Source: Streptomyces chattanoogensis
Lineage (GTDB): Bacteria; Actinomycetota; Actinomycetes; Streptomycetales; Streptomycetaceae
Direction of reading: 5' to 3'
Length of the DNA stretch: 64,000 bases
NCBI RefSeq assembly: GCF_001294335.1
Contig: NZ_LGKG01000141.1
Coordinates: 1 to 64,000 of the forward strand
Positions 34,076-41,970 of the stretch are shown piece after piece; the stretch's first letter is position 1, and every line of letters starts with the position of its first letter. The notes below the pieces were generated by a model that was not told where the DNA came from, did not search any database, and was given only the letters and a program-made list of their open reading frames with translations. The position numbers were made by a program, and so were the translations under genes.

Positions 34076-34537
34076 ATGCGACCAAGCAGAGACGACGTGG
34101 CACGGTTGGCGTTCGCGGTGAACACGGTGGCTGCCGGTGTGGAACGGGCCCGCCGCAGGATTCCGGAGGCGGCGTCCCTCGCCGTCCTCCAGGTGCTCGG
34201 CTGGGCGGAGCGGGAGGTCCCGGACAAGGCGGTGCGTCCGTCCGATCTCGCCTCCGCACTGGAGGTGCACCGATCGGCCATCACCCACCAGCTGAGGACG
34301 CTTCAGCAGGCCGGCCACGTGACGCTGACGACCGATCCGGCGGACCGCCGCTCCAGCTTCGTCACGCTCACCGACTCCGGACGGCACGAGCTCGACCGGC
34401 TGGCCGAGCAGGGCCTCGACCGCTTCACGGCCTTCGTCGCCGACTGGGACGCCGCGGACGTGCGAACCCTCGCCGACCTGCTGACCCGGTTCGAGGAGTC
34501 CAAGGCGAAAGCGGGCAATCCACACCTGGACCGGTGA
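34076..34537 (+). CDS. MarR-family regulator
   Basis: A 153-residue MarR protein. The winged helix-turn-helix spans VRPSDLASALEVHRSAITHQLRTL-type sequence (residues ~60-80) and the wing carries TDPADRRSSFVTLTDSGR. It probably autorepresses through the palindrome 16 bases upstream and controls the following monooxygenase and membrane-protein genes, which lie downstream on the same strand with gaps of 36 bases and an overlap. No ribosome-binding site is obvious, so a short or absent leader is possible. Confidence 0.88.
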   Translation: MRPSRDDVARLAFAVNTVAAGVERARRRIPEAASLAVLQVLGWAEREVPDKAVRPSDLASALEVHRSAITHQLRTLQQAGHVTLTTDPADRRSSFVTLTDSGRHELDRLAEQGLDRFTAFVADWDAADVRTLADLLTRFEESKAKAGNPHLDR

Positions 34538-34573
34538 CCGCTCGGCGAAGCGCACGACCAGGAGCACACCACC

Positions 34574-35800
34574 ATGGGGGACCGCGTGACACTGCGGGTA
34601 CTGATCGCCGGTGCGGGGGTGGGCGGCCTCGCCCTCGCCCAGGCACTGCGCCAGGCCGGACTGGCCGTGACGGTCTTCGAACGGGCGCCGACGGTACGGG
34701 CCGACCGGCGGGGATACCGGATCAACATCAACCGCGTGGGCGGCGACGCCCTCGCCGCCTGCTTACCGAAGGATCTGTTCCGGCTGTACCTGGCCACCTC
34801 CCATGACGAGGCGCGGGCCCGGGTCGCCGTCTTCGACCACCGCATGCGCCCGCTGTACGCGACCGACGTCGGCGTCGACGGCACCGCCACCCCCCGGGAT
34901 CACACCGGGGTCAACCGGCTGACGCTGCGCCAGATCATGCTGGCCGGCCTGGAACGGGAGGTGCGCTTCGGACAGGAGGTGGTCGGCTTCGAGCAGACCC
35001 CCGACCGGGTGCGGGTGCGCCTCGCCGACGGCTCGACCGCCGAGGGCGATCTGCTGGTCGGCGCCGACGGCGTGGGCTCGGCCGTGCGCGCCGGGCTGCT
35101 GCCCCGCGCAGGGACCCGCGACACCGGCGTCCGCTGCCTGTGGGGGCGCACCACACTGCGCCCAGCGCTACGGGACCTGCTGCCCGCGCCGCTCTTCGAC
35201 CGGGTCGCGGTGACGGTCGCCCCGCAAGGCCACATCGGGATCTGGGGGGCCTACCGCGCCCGCCAATCGCACGGGGAAGCCGCCGCCGCGGTGACGCCGC
35301 CGGTGTCACTGGACCCGGAGCCCGACTACCTGATGTGGGTGCTCAGCGGCGAACCGCGGGGACCCTTCGCCGGCGCAGACCAGTGGCGTACCGCGTCGCC
35401 GGCCGGGCTGCACCGGTACGCGGCCGACGCGACCACCGGATGGCACCCCGCCTTGCACCAGGCGGTGCGGGAGGCCGCCCCGGAAGACTGCTTCGTCCAG
35501 AACGTACGCGTCGCCGGCCGGCCGCCCGCCTGGCCCACCGGACGGGTCACCCTGCTCGGCGACGCGATCCACCCGATGTCCCCGGCCGGCGGCACCGGCG
35601 CCAACACCGCACTGCGCGATGCGGCCGTGCTCGCGGACCAGCTCACCGCCGTCCGGCATCCCGCCGGGCTGGTACCGGCGGTGGCCGCATACGAAACCGA
35701 GATGTGCCGGTACGGCTTCGCCGCCGTAGCCGAATCGCTGCGCTACGGAGAGCGGTTCGCCCAGGCGATCCGCCCTGCCGGAAAGGAAACCCATCGATGA
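34574..35800 (+). CDS. Class A flavin monooxygenase, MarR-linked
   Basis: A 408-residue FAD-dependent monooxygenase. The N-terminal fold is VLIAGAGVGGLALAQALRQAG, followed by RRGYRININRVGGDAL, the DG motif VGADGVGSAVRAGLLP and the second FAD motif LLGDAIHPMSPAGGTGANTA. It is of the aromatic hydroxylase type found in polyketide tailoring and in antibiotic inactivation; substrate unknown. It shares little visible sequence with the other two monooxygenases here outside FAD motifs. It follows marR by 36 bases and its stop overlaps the next start. Confidence 0.87.
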   Translation: MGDRVTLRVLIAGAGVGGLALAQALRQAGLAVTVFERAPTVRADRRGYRININRVGGDALAACLPKDLFRLYLATSHDEARARVAVFDHRMRPLYATDVGVDGTATPRDHTGVNRLTLRQIMLAGLEREVRFGQEVVGFEQTPDRVRVRLADGSTAEGDLLVGADGVGSAVRAGLLPRAGTRDTGVRCLWGRTTLRPALRDLLPAPLFDRVAVTVAPQGHIGIWGAYRARQSHGEAAAAVTPPVSLDPEPDYLMWVLSGEPRGPFAGADQWRTASPAGLHRYAADATTGWHPALHQAVREAAPEDCFVQNVRVAGRPPAWPTGRVTLLGDAIHPMSPAGGTGANTALRDAAVLADQLTAVRHPAGLVPAVAAYETEMCRYGFAAVAESLRYGERFAQAIRPAGKETHR

Positions 35801-36465
35801 ACAGGTCCCTACGCGCCCTGCTGCCCACCCTGCTCGACCTGGTCGTTCCGACCGTCGTCTACTACCTGCTGCACTGGCTCGGCGTCGCCGACGTGCCCGC
35901 GCTGATCACCGCCTGCGCGGCCACCGCCGGGTACACCGTTCCCCGCATGATCCGCGGACGGCGAGTGGACGCGCTCGGCCTGCTCGTCATCGCCGAACTC
36001 GCAGCGACGGTCGCGCTGCTGTCCCTCTCCGGTGACGCCCGGCTGGCGCTGCTGCGCCCCACCGTCTACCTCACCGTCGCCGCTGCCGTCTTCCTGCTCT
36101 CCTGCTGGCGCGGCCGCCCGCTCACCTACACCGGAGCCACACCGATGGCCACCAAGGGCGACCCGGAGCGGGCCGCGGCGTACGAGCGCAGTTGGCGCAA
36201 CTCCCCGCAGATGCGGACCACCCACCGCCGACTCACCGCCGCGATCGCCGCCGCGATGCTCGGCTACGCCCTGCTGAACGCAGTGATCGTCTACGCGTTT
36301 CCGGTGAGCCAGGCCGACGGGTTGCAGAAGGTGCCGGGGATCGCCCTGATCCTCGCGATCATGGTGATGCTCCGCTCGCGCGTACCACGACTGTCCCGGA
36401 TCGTCGACGCCGAACAGCAGCGGCCCACCGATGCGCACCAGTCACCCACGGCCGCACGCACGTAG
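35797..36465 (+). CDS. VC0807-type membrane protein
   Basis: A 222-residue integral membrane protein with about five helices (LLDLVVPTVVYYLLHWLGV, IAELAATVALLSLSG, PTVYLTVAAAVFLLSC, IAAAMLGYALLNAVIVYAF, PGIALILAIMVML). It resembles the VC0807 family of unknown function, often found beside monooxygenases or regulators in actinomycetes. The ATG overlaps the monooxygenase stop as ATGA, so it belongs to the MarR-controlled operon; transport or export of the enzyme's substrate or product is a guess. Confidence 0.78.
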   Translation: MNRSLRALLPTLLDLVVPTVVYYLLHWLGVADVPALITACAATAGYTVPRMIRGRRVDALGLLVIAELAATVALLSLSGDARLALLRPTVYLTVAAAVFLLSCWRGRPLTYTGATPMATKGDPERAAAYERSWRNSPQMRTTHRRLTAAIAAAMLGYALLNAVIVYAFPVSQADGLQKVPGIALILAIMVMLRSRVPRLSRIVDAEQQRPTDAHQSPTAART

Positions 36466-36496
36466 CGGCAGGCACTCAGCGATCCGCCTGGTATCC

Positions 36497-36529
36497 GATG
36501 GAGCAGCAGCGGATCTGGGCTGCTCCATC
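36497..36529 (+). terminator. Terminator of the marR operon
   Basis: GATGGAGCAGC (36497-36507) pairs perfectly with GCTGCTCCATC (36519-36529) across 11 bases, between the convergent VC0807-type and SDR genes. Confidence 0.65.
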
Positions 36530-36563
36530 GCGTCTGCGCCGCCCCGCCCGGTTGTTGTTGCGC

Positions 36564-37358
36564 TCAACCGGTGCGGTGGACCTTGGTGTTGGAGGCCTGG
36601 GCGCGGGGGCGGACGACGAGCAGGTCGATGTTGACGTGGGAGGGGCGGGTGACCGCCCAGGTGATGGTGTCGGCGACATCGTCCGCGCTGAGGGGCTCGG
36701 CGACGCCCTCGTAGACCTTCGCGGCCTTGGCGGTGTCGCCGCGGAAGCGGGTGGTGGCGAACTCTTCGGTCTTGACCATGCCGGGCGCGATCTCGATGAC
36801 GCGTACGGGCTCGCCGCACAGTTCGAGGCGGAGGGTTTCGGCGATGACATGGGCGCCGTGCTTGGCGGCGACATATCCGCCGCCGCCTTCGTAGGTCGCG
36901 TGACCGGCGGTGGAGGACAGTACGACGACGGTGCCGTCGCCGGAGGCGGTGAGGGCGGGCAGCAGCGCCTGGGTCATATGGAGCGTGCCGAGGACGTTGA
37001 CCTCGTACATGGCGCGCCAGTCGGCCGGGTCTCCGGTGGCGACCGGTTCCGCGCCGAGGGCGCCGCCGGCGTTGTTGACCAGGACGTCACAGCGGCCGAG
37101 GGAGGCCGCGAACGTCTCGACGGCGGCGCGGTCGGTGACATCGAGGGCGTATGCCTCGGCGTGCGGCAGCTCGGCGGCGAGTGCCTCGATGCGGTCCTTG
37201 CGGCGGGCGGTGAGGACGACGCGGTATCCGGCGGCGGCGAGCTGCCGTGCGGTGGCGGCGCCGATACCGCTGCTCGCTCCGGTGATGACGGCGGTACGGG
37301 CATCCGGGGCGCCGTCGGTGGGGGTACGGCCCTCGGCAGGGCGTGCGTCGGCGGTCAT
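36564..37358 (-). CDS. Short-chain dehydrogenase/reductase
   Basis: A 264-residue classical SDR. NAD(P) motif TGASSGIGAATARQLA, structural motif NNAGGALG, catalytic Ser in VVLSSTAGHATYE and Tyr/Lys in GYVAAKHGAH, with the RVIEIAPGMVKTE segment following. ARRKDR after the second strand suggests NADP(H) preference. The substrate is unknown. It stands alone between a terminator and a GT-rich repeat tract. Confidence 0.88.
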   Translation of the reverse strand: MTADARPAEGRTPTDGAPDARTAVITGASSGIGAATARQLAAAGYRVVLTARRKDRIEALAAELPHAEAYALDVTDRAAVETFAASLGRCDVLVNNAGGALGAEPVATGDPADWRAMYEVNVLGTLHMTQALLPALTASGDGTVVVLSSTAGHATYEGGGGYVAAKHGAHVIAETLRLELCGEPVRVIEIAPGMVKTEEFATTRFRGDTAKAAKVYEGVAEPLSADDVADTITWAVTRPSHVNIDLLVVRPRAQASNTKVHRTG

Positions 37359-37439
37359 GCGCTCTCCTCGGACCTGGGGTGATGGTCGGATCCCCGCGTC
37401 CCCGTGCTCGTCGTGCGACCGGGGGCGGCCGGGCGGTTC

Positions 37440-37503
37440 GTGCTGTGTGGTGCGTGCTGTGTGGTGCGTGGTGCGTGTTGTGTTCTGTGTCCTGTGTGGT
37501 GCC
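37440..37503. repeat. GT-rich low-complexity tract with 14-bp tandem duplication
   Basis: GTGCTGTGTGGTGC is repeated exactly at 37440-37453 and 37454-37467, then decays into further GTGTG/GTGCG units to 37503. It lies just upstream of the SDR start and downstream of the YnfA-like gene, both minus strand, so it sits in the SDR promoter region. Confidence 0.75.
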
Positions 37504-37529
37504 TGGCGATCAGGATATGCAGGCGGGCG

Positions 37530-37865
37530 TCAGCGGCCCCGAGGGGCGTACATGATCACTCCCATGCCGGCCAGGCAGATCAGTGCGCCGATGACATCCC
37601 ACCGGTCGGGCCGGTAACCGTCCGCGACCATGCCCCAGGCGAGCGACCCGGCGACGAAGACCCCGCCGTATGCGGCCAGGATGCGGCCGAACTCGGGGTT
37701 CGGCTGGAGGGTCGCGACGAAGCCGTACAGCCCGAGCGCGATCACCCCTGCGCCGATCCAGACCCAGCCCCTGTGCTCCCGGATCCCCTGCCAGACCAGC
37801 CATGCGCCGCCGATTTCGAAGAACGCGGCGACGACGAACAGGGCGATGGAGCGGGCGATCAGCAT
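37530..37865 (-). CDS. YnfA-family (UPF0060) membrane protein
   Basis: A 111-residue protein with four membrane helices: [55 protein letters not shown] and [17 protein letters not shown]. Length and the [18 protein letters not shown] and W(D)xxGAxxCLxGMxxI pattern match YnfA/UPF0060, a small-multidrug-resistance-like family. The ATG at 37865 gives the family length; an in-frame extension to 37973 has no membrane character. Confidence 0.88.
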   Translation of the reverse strand: MLIARSIALFVVAAFFEIGGAWLVWQGIREHRGWVWIGAGVIALGLYGFVATLQPNPEFGRILAAYGGVFVAGSLAWGMVADGYRPDRWDVIGALICLAGMGVIMYAPRGR

Positions 37866-37965
37866 GGAGGCCAGGGTGCCAGGGCAGGGCGCCCGGCCCG
37901 GTGAGCGGGGGTTGGGTGCGCCGTCGGGAAGGCCGTTGTCGGTGCCCTGTGAGAGCTTCGAGGAC

Positions 37966-38706
37966 ATGCTCATCGAACGTGCCTATGTGGATCTCCCGGA
38001 GGGCGAGGGGACGGCCGAGGACGGCTGGCCCTGGACGGTGCCCTGTGTGCGGCAGCTGGCCGAGGAAGGGCTGACGTTCCGTGCGCCGGTCACCTTTCTG
38101 GTGGGGGAGAACGGCTCGGGGAAGTCGACCTTGGCGGAGGCACTCGCGGAGGCCTTCGGCCTGGATTCGTACGGCGGCTCGGCGGGCTACAAGTACGCCA
38201 GCTCGCGGGAGCCGTCGGAGCTGGGCGCGTTGCTGCGGTTCGACCCCACATACGCCGGGCGGCGGATGATCCGGGGGCCGCGCACCCGACGCCGCGGCTT
38301 CTTTCTGCGGGCCGAGACCGCGTTGGACGCGCTGAGCCGCGAGCAGCAGACACAGCGGCTGTCCCAGTCTCCGGTCGAGATGAGCCATGGTGAGGGCTTT
38401 CTGCTGGCCTTCCGGGAACGGTTCGCGCAGCCGGGGCTGTATGTGATGGACGAGCCGGAGGCGGCACTGTCGTTCTCCTCCTGTCTTCAACTGGTCGGCC
38501 TGATGGATGAGTTGAGGGCTGTAGGGGCGCAGGTCGTCTGCGCCACGCATTCGCCGCTGCTGACGGCGCTGCCGGGTGCCGAGATCGTCGAGGTCGGCGA
38601 ACACGGCATGCGGAGCGTGGAGTGGGCGGAGCTGGGCCTTGTCGATCACTGGCGGCGATATATGGCCGACCCACGGGCGTATCTGCGGCATGTGCTCACT
38701 GGCTAG
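37966..38706 (+). CDS. Orphan AAA (SMC/ABC-type) ATPase
   Basis: A 246-residue ATPase with Walker [21 protein letters not shown] near residue 45, an ABC-like signature region around [14 protein letters not shown], Walker [16 protein letters not shown] near residue 160 and the switch His in [14 protein letters not shown]. It has no coiled-coil arm or nuclease domain, and so is a compact stand-alone relative of RecF/SbcC-type ATPases. No partner gene (nuclease or transporter subunit) is adjacent. It diverges from the ynfA-like gene and ends at a G-rich repeat tract. Confidence 0.83.
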   Translation: MLIERAYVDLPEGEGTAEDGWPWTVPCVRQLAEEGLTFRAPVTFLVGENGSGKSTLAEALAEAFGLDSYGGSAGYKYASSREPSELGALLRFDPTYAGRRMIRGPRTRRRGFFLRAETALDALSREQQTQRLSQSPVEMSHGEGFLLAFRERFAQPGLYVMDEPEAALSFSSCLQLVGLMDELRAVGAQVVCATHSPLLTALPGAEIVEVGEHGMRSVEWAELGLVDHWRRYMADPRAYLRHVLTG

Positions 38707-38733
38707 TGGCTAGTGGCTCGGCCCGTGGCCAGC

Positions 38734-38885
38734 GGTCGGTGGTCGGTGGCCGGTGGTCGGTGGTCGGTGGGTGGTGGGTGGTGGTGCTCGACGGGCAATG
38801 GGTGGTCGGTGGTCGGTCAGCGGTTGGGGGCGGCGGCTCGTGGCCAGTCGGCCGTAGCTGGTGGTTCGTGGCCCGTCGGCTCATG
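38734..38885 (+). repeat. G-rich GGTCGGT repeat tract
   Basis: The plus strand carries at least ten GGTCGGT/GGTGGT/GGTGGG-type units, densest at 38734-38786 and again at 38820-38835, ending at the stop of the next gene. Closely spaced GG runs could form a G-quadruplex. It separates two convergent genes, where a terminator is expected; no ordinary hairpin was found. Confidence 0.65.
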
Positions 38886-40479
38886 AGCCGATGGTGACGG
38901 GCGGGCCGGCCGGTCCGGTGCCGGCGGGGGCTATTGCCGTGCCGGTCCAGTGGGCGAGAGCCGTACGGAGCGCCGCGCCGCGCTCGGCCGGGGCGGTGGC
39001 GTCGGTGGCCCAGGCGATATAGCCGTCGGGGCGGACGAGCAGGGCGGTGCGGCGGCCGCTTCCCCAGGCGGCGGTGACGAGCCGGTCGGCGGAGGGGCGG
39101 AGGACGCCGGTCTCCTCGGCGGGGGCGATGAGGACGAACCTGCCCTGGCGGAGGAGTTCGTAGAGGCGGCTGCCGTCGGCCAGCTGGATGTCGGGGGCGC
39201 GGCGGCCGGTGAGCGGGTGGGCGCCGCGCTCGGCGGGGTAGCTGATGTCGATGCCGGAGATGGCGCGGACCGCTCGGCGGGACAGCGGCTGGATGCGGTT
39301 GACGAGCTGCGCGGCCAGTGTGCGGGCGGCGCGCCCCGGAGTGCTGCTCAGCAGGGCGATCCGGAGGATGGCGCCGCTGGTGCGCAGCACCTTCTTGCCG
39401 ACCGGGTGGCGCTCGGTCTGATAGGTGTCCAGCAGGCTGTCGGGGGAGCGGCCCTGGAGCACCGCGGCCAGTTTCCAGCTGAGGTTGGCGGCGTCCTGCA
39501 GGCAGGTGTTCATGCCCTGGCCGCCGGCCGGGGAGTGGGCATGCGCGGCGTCGCCGGCGAGGAAGACGCGGCCCACGCGGTAGTCGGGGACCTGGCGTTC
39601 GTCGCTGTGGAAGCGGGAGATCCAGCGGGGGTCGTGCATGCCGTAGTCGCTGCCGAGAGCCAGCCGGGCGCACTCGCGGACCTCGTCGAGGCCGGCGGGC
39701 GCGTCATCGGAGGCCTGGCGGTGGCGGTTCCAGCCGATGACGCGGTGGATGCCGTCGCCGAACGAGGCGATCAGGGCGAAGGAGTCGCCGTTGCCGTTGA
39801 CGGTCAGCGGGGATTCGGGCTCCTGGGTCAGCCGGACGTCGGCGAGGATCAGGGAGCGCAGCACGGACCGGCCGGGGAAGGGCATGCCGAGGGTCTCGCG
39901 GACGGTGCTGTGCACGCCGTCGGTGCCGACGAGGTAGGCGGCGCGGGCGCGGTGGATGCCCCCGGCATCGCGGAGGCGGACCGTCACACCGTCGGCGTCC
40001 TGGTCGAATCCCAGCACCTCGGAGTCGTACCGGAAGGTGACCCCGGCCTGCCGGGCCCGTCGCGCCAGCAGTTTCTCGACTTCGTACTGCGGAGTGACCA
40101 GCACGAACGGGAACCGGGAGGCAAGCACGGTCGGGGCAAGGGTGGCGGCACCGAAGAGGCTGAGCCGGGTGAGCCGATGTCCTCCGGCGACGAGCTCATC
40201 GGCGAGTCCGCGGGCGTCGAGCTGCTCCAGGGTGCGGGCGTGCACGACCAGGGCGCGGGTGAGATTGCTGATCGTTTCGGGGCGGCGCTCCAGGAGCGTG
40301 ACGCGCAGCCCCGCCTCGGCGAGGTCTCCGGCGAGCAGCAGCCCGGTCGGTCCGGCGCCGACCACGATGACATCGGCGATGGCATCAGCGCTTTCGCTGT
40401 GCGGGGCCTCGGGGATCGCTGTCGGGTCGGTGGTGCCGGGCTCGTCGGTGGTGCCGGGCTTGCGGTGGGTCTCCGTCAT
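38881..40479 (-). CDS. Class A flavin monooxygenase, MhpA/rifampicin-monooxygenase-like
   Basis: A 532-residue monooxygenase. The FAD fold is VIVVGAGPTGLLLAGDLAEA near residue 37, with LVVHARTLEQLDARGL, the DG motif LVGTDGVHSTVRETLG and FLAGDAAHAHSPAGGQGMN. Residues ~410-532 form the C-terminal thioredoxin-like domain of the MhpA/phenol hydroxylase group, which includes rifampicin and polyketide hydroxylases. The substrate is unknown. Its ATG lies 15 bases before a cluster of four operator repeats shared with the divergent TetR gene. Confidence 0.87.
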   Translation of the reverse strand: MTETHRKPGTTDEPGTTDPTAIPEAPHSESADAIADVIVVGAGPTGLLLAGDLAEAGLRVTLLERRPETISNLTRALVVHARTLEQLDARGLADELVAGGHRLTRLSLFGAATLAPTVLASRFPFVLVTPQYEVEKLLARRARQAGVTFRYDSEVLGFDQDADGVTVRLRDAGGIHRARAAYLVGTDGVHSTVRETLGMPFPGRSVLRSLILADVRLTQEPESPLTVNGNGDSFALIASFGDGIHRVIGWNRHRQASDDAPAGLDEVRECARLALGSDYGMHDPRWISRFHSDERQVPDYRVGRVFLAGDAAHAHSPAGGQGMNTCLQDAANLSWKLAAVLQGRSPDSLLDTYQTERHPVGKKVLRTSGAILRIALLSSTPGRAARTLAAQLVNRIQPLSRRAVRAISGIDISYPAERGAHPLTGRRAPDIQLADGSRLYELLRQGRFVLIAPAEETGVLRPSADRLVTAAWGSGRRTALLVRPDGYIAWATDATAPAERGAALRTALAHWTGTAIAPAGTGPAGPPVTIGS

Positions 40480-40493
40480 GGCCGCCTCCAATG

Positions 40494-40577
40494 CCAACGC
40501 ATGTTGGTCAACGCTTGTTGGCAAGCGTAAAGCGCCCGCGACTGGCATGTCAACACGTGTTGGCCTACATTTGTTGG
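40494..40577. promoter_or_regulatory. Four 14-bp TetR operator repeats in two tandem pairs
   Basis: CCAACGCATGTTGG (40494-40507) and TCAACGCTTGTTGG (40508-40521) abut; TCAACACGTGTTGG (40550-40563) and CCTACATTTGTTGG (40564-40577) abut. The first three are palindromic (CAAC-n4-GTTG); the fourth keeps only the right half. One pair covers the monooxygenase leader; the last site ends one base before the tetR ATG, so that transcript is probably leaderless or nearly so. Confidence 0.85.
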
Positions 40578-40578
40578 C

Positions 40579-41226
40579 ATGGCCGACCGGAGACCTCCCC
40601 TCACCCCCGACGTGGATCTCGACGCACCCCCCGTCGCTGCCGCCGCCCCCGACGCCGGCGACCACGCCCGCCGCCCCCGCCGCTCCGCGGCCACCCGCGC
40701 CGCGATCCTCGCCGCCGCCCGGGACCGCTTCGCCGCCGACGGCTACGAGCGCGCCACCATCCGCGCCATCGCACGGGACGCGGGCATCGATCCGTCGATG
40801 GTGATGCGCTACTACGGCAACAAGGAGGGCCTCTTCGCGGCCGCCTCGGAGATCGACGTGCGGGCCCCCGACCTCGCCCAGGTGCCGTCCGGTGAGGTAG
40901 GCGCCCGGCTCGTCCGCCACTTCATCGAGCGCTGGGAGGGCGACGAGACGCTGACCGCCATGATGCGCGTCGGCGTCACCAACACCGCGGGCGCGGAACG
41001 GATGCGCGGGATCTTCGCCGAGCAGATCAGGCCGGTGCTCGACACCGTCTGCCCGGTGCCCGAGGAGGCGGCCACCCGCGCCGCGCTGATCGCCTCGCAG
41101 ATCCTGGGCATGGCGCTGTGCCGCTATGTCCTGCACATGCCGCCCGCCGTCGCCCTCACCCATGACGAGCTCGTCGCTTGGCTGGCCCCCACCGTCCAGC
41201 GCTATCTGACGGCCCAACGGCCCTGA
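40579..41226 (+). CDS. TetR-family regulator, divergent from the MhpA-like monooxygenase
   Basis: A 215-residue TetR protein. A ~35-residue Pro/Ala/Asp-rich N-terminal arm precedes the helix-turn-helix (RAAILAAARDRFAADGYERA, then IRAIARDAGIDPSMVMRYYGNKEGLF). The C-terminal part resembles TetR_C members with AALIASQILGMALCRYVL. The operator cluster ends at its start codon and no Shine-Dalgarno is present, which suggests leaderless translation and tight autoregulation. Confidence 0.88.
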   Translation: MADRRPPLTPDVDLDAPPVAAAAPDAGDHARRPRRSAATRAAILAAARDRFAADGYERATIRAIARDAGIDPSMVMRYYGNKEGLFAAASEIDVRAPDLAQVPSGEVGARLVRHFIERWEGDETLTAMMRVGVTNTAGAERMRGIFAEQIRPVLDTVCPVPEEAATRAALIASQILGMALCRYVLHMPPAVALTHDELVAWLAPTVQRYLTAQRP

Positions 41227-41290
41227 GGCCCCGCCCCCTCAGTGCCCGTAGGCCGTCGGCGGTACCCCACCGCCGCCGTGACATCGCAGA

Positions 41291-41407
41291 TCAGATGCGC
41301 CTGATCGCTGTGGCCAGCTCGGCGGCGACCGCGGCCCACTCGCCCGCCTCTTCCGAGAGGGCGTCAGGCGCGGCATCACGCAGGGCATTGGGCACTGCAT
41401 CAGACAT
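41291..41407 (-). CDS. Possible small acidic protein (38 aa)
   Basis: A 38-codon frame opens with ATG at 41407 (MSDAVPNALRDAAPDALSEE) and ends IRRI. Composition is Ala/Glu/Asp-rich with an amphipathic C-terminal half. No clear ribosome-binding site precedes it (CGGGCC). It occupies most of a 255-bp gap between tetR and the cupin gene. It may be a real small gene, an untranslated frame or a remnant. Confidence 0.35.
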   Translation of the reverse strand: MSDAVPNALRDAAPDALSEEAGEWAAVAAELATAIRRI

Positions 41408-41481
41408 GGCCCGATTGTGGCCGCGCCGGCGCCGGCCCCTGCCTAGGGTGTGGACGAAGCCAGGAGTACGGGAGGCCGTAG

Positions 41482-41970
41482 ATGCAACAGCCGACGCCCG
41501 AGGCCCTGATCGACCTCTACCGGCTGGTCCCGCTGCCCCGTGAGGGCGGGCGGTTCCGGCAGACCTGGGCCGGGCCCGAACGGGCCGACGGCCGGCCGGA
41601 GGGTACGGCGATCATCATGCTGCTGACCGCCGAGCCCGGCGATTTCGCCGCGCTGCACCGGCTGCCGACCGACGAGATCTGGCACTTCTACCAGGGCGAT
41701 CCGCTCACCCTGCTGCTCCTGTACGGGGACGGCTCCGCCCGTACCGTCGTCCTCGGCCCGGACGTCCTGGGCGGCCAGCACGTCCAGTTCACCGTCCCGG
41801 CCGGTACGTGGATGGCCGCCGAGGTCGCCGACGGCGGCTCCTGGGCACTCTTCGGCTGCACCATGGCACCGGGTTTCACCGTCGAGGACTACGAGCACGG
41901 GGACGCCGCCGAACTGGCCGTGCGCTTTCCCCAGGAGGCGGCGCGGATCGTGGCGCTGAGCCGGGCATGA
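41482..41970 (+). CDS. Cupin (DUF985/Cupin_5) protein
   Basis: A 162-residue double-stranded beta-helix protein. The family signature is FAALHRLPTDEIWHFYQGDPL near residue 55, with LGPDVLGGQHVQFTVPAGTWM and FGCTMAPGFTVEDYE. Members are small cupins of unknown or sugar-related function. ATG 41482 follows GGGAGG. The stop overlaps the SDR start as ATGA, so the two genes are translationally coupled. Confidence 0.88.
   Translation: MQQPTPEALIDLYRLVPLPREGGRFRQTWAGPERADGRPEGTAIIMLLTAEPGDFAALHRLPTDEIWHFYQGDPLTLLLLYGDGSARTVVLGPDVLGGQHVQFTVPAGTWMAAEVADGGSWALFGCTMAPGFTVEDYEHGDAAELAVRFPQEAARIVALSRA

Noticed and set aside
38734..38885. CRISPR array
   Set aside because: Units are 6-7 bp, contiguous and without spacers; it is a low-complexity G-rich tract. 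No CRISPR repeats or cas genes were found in the window.
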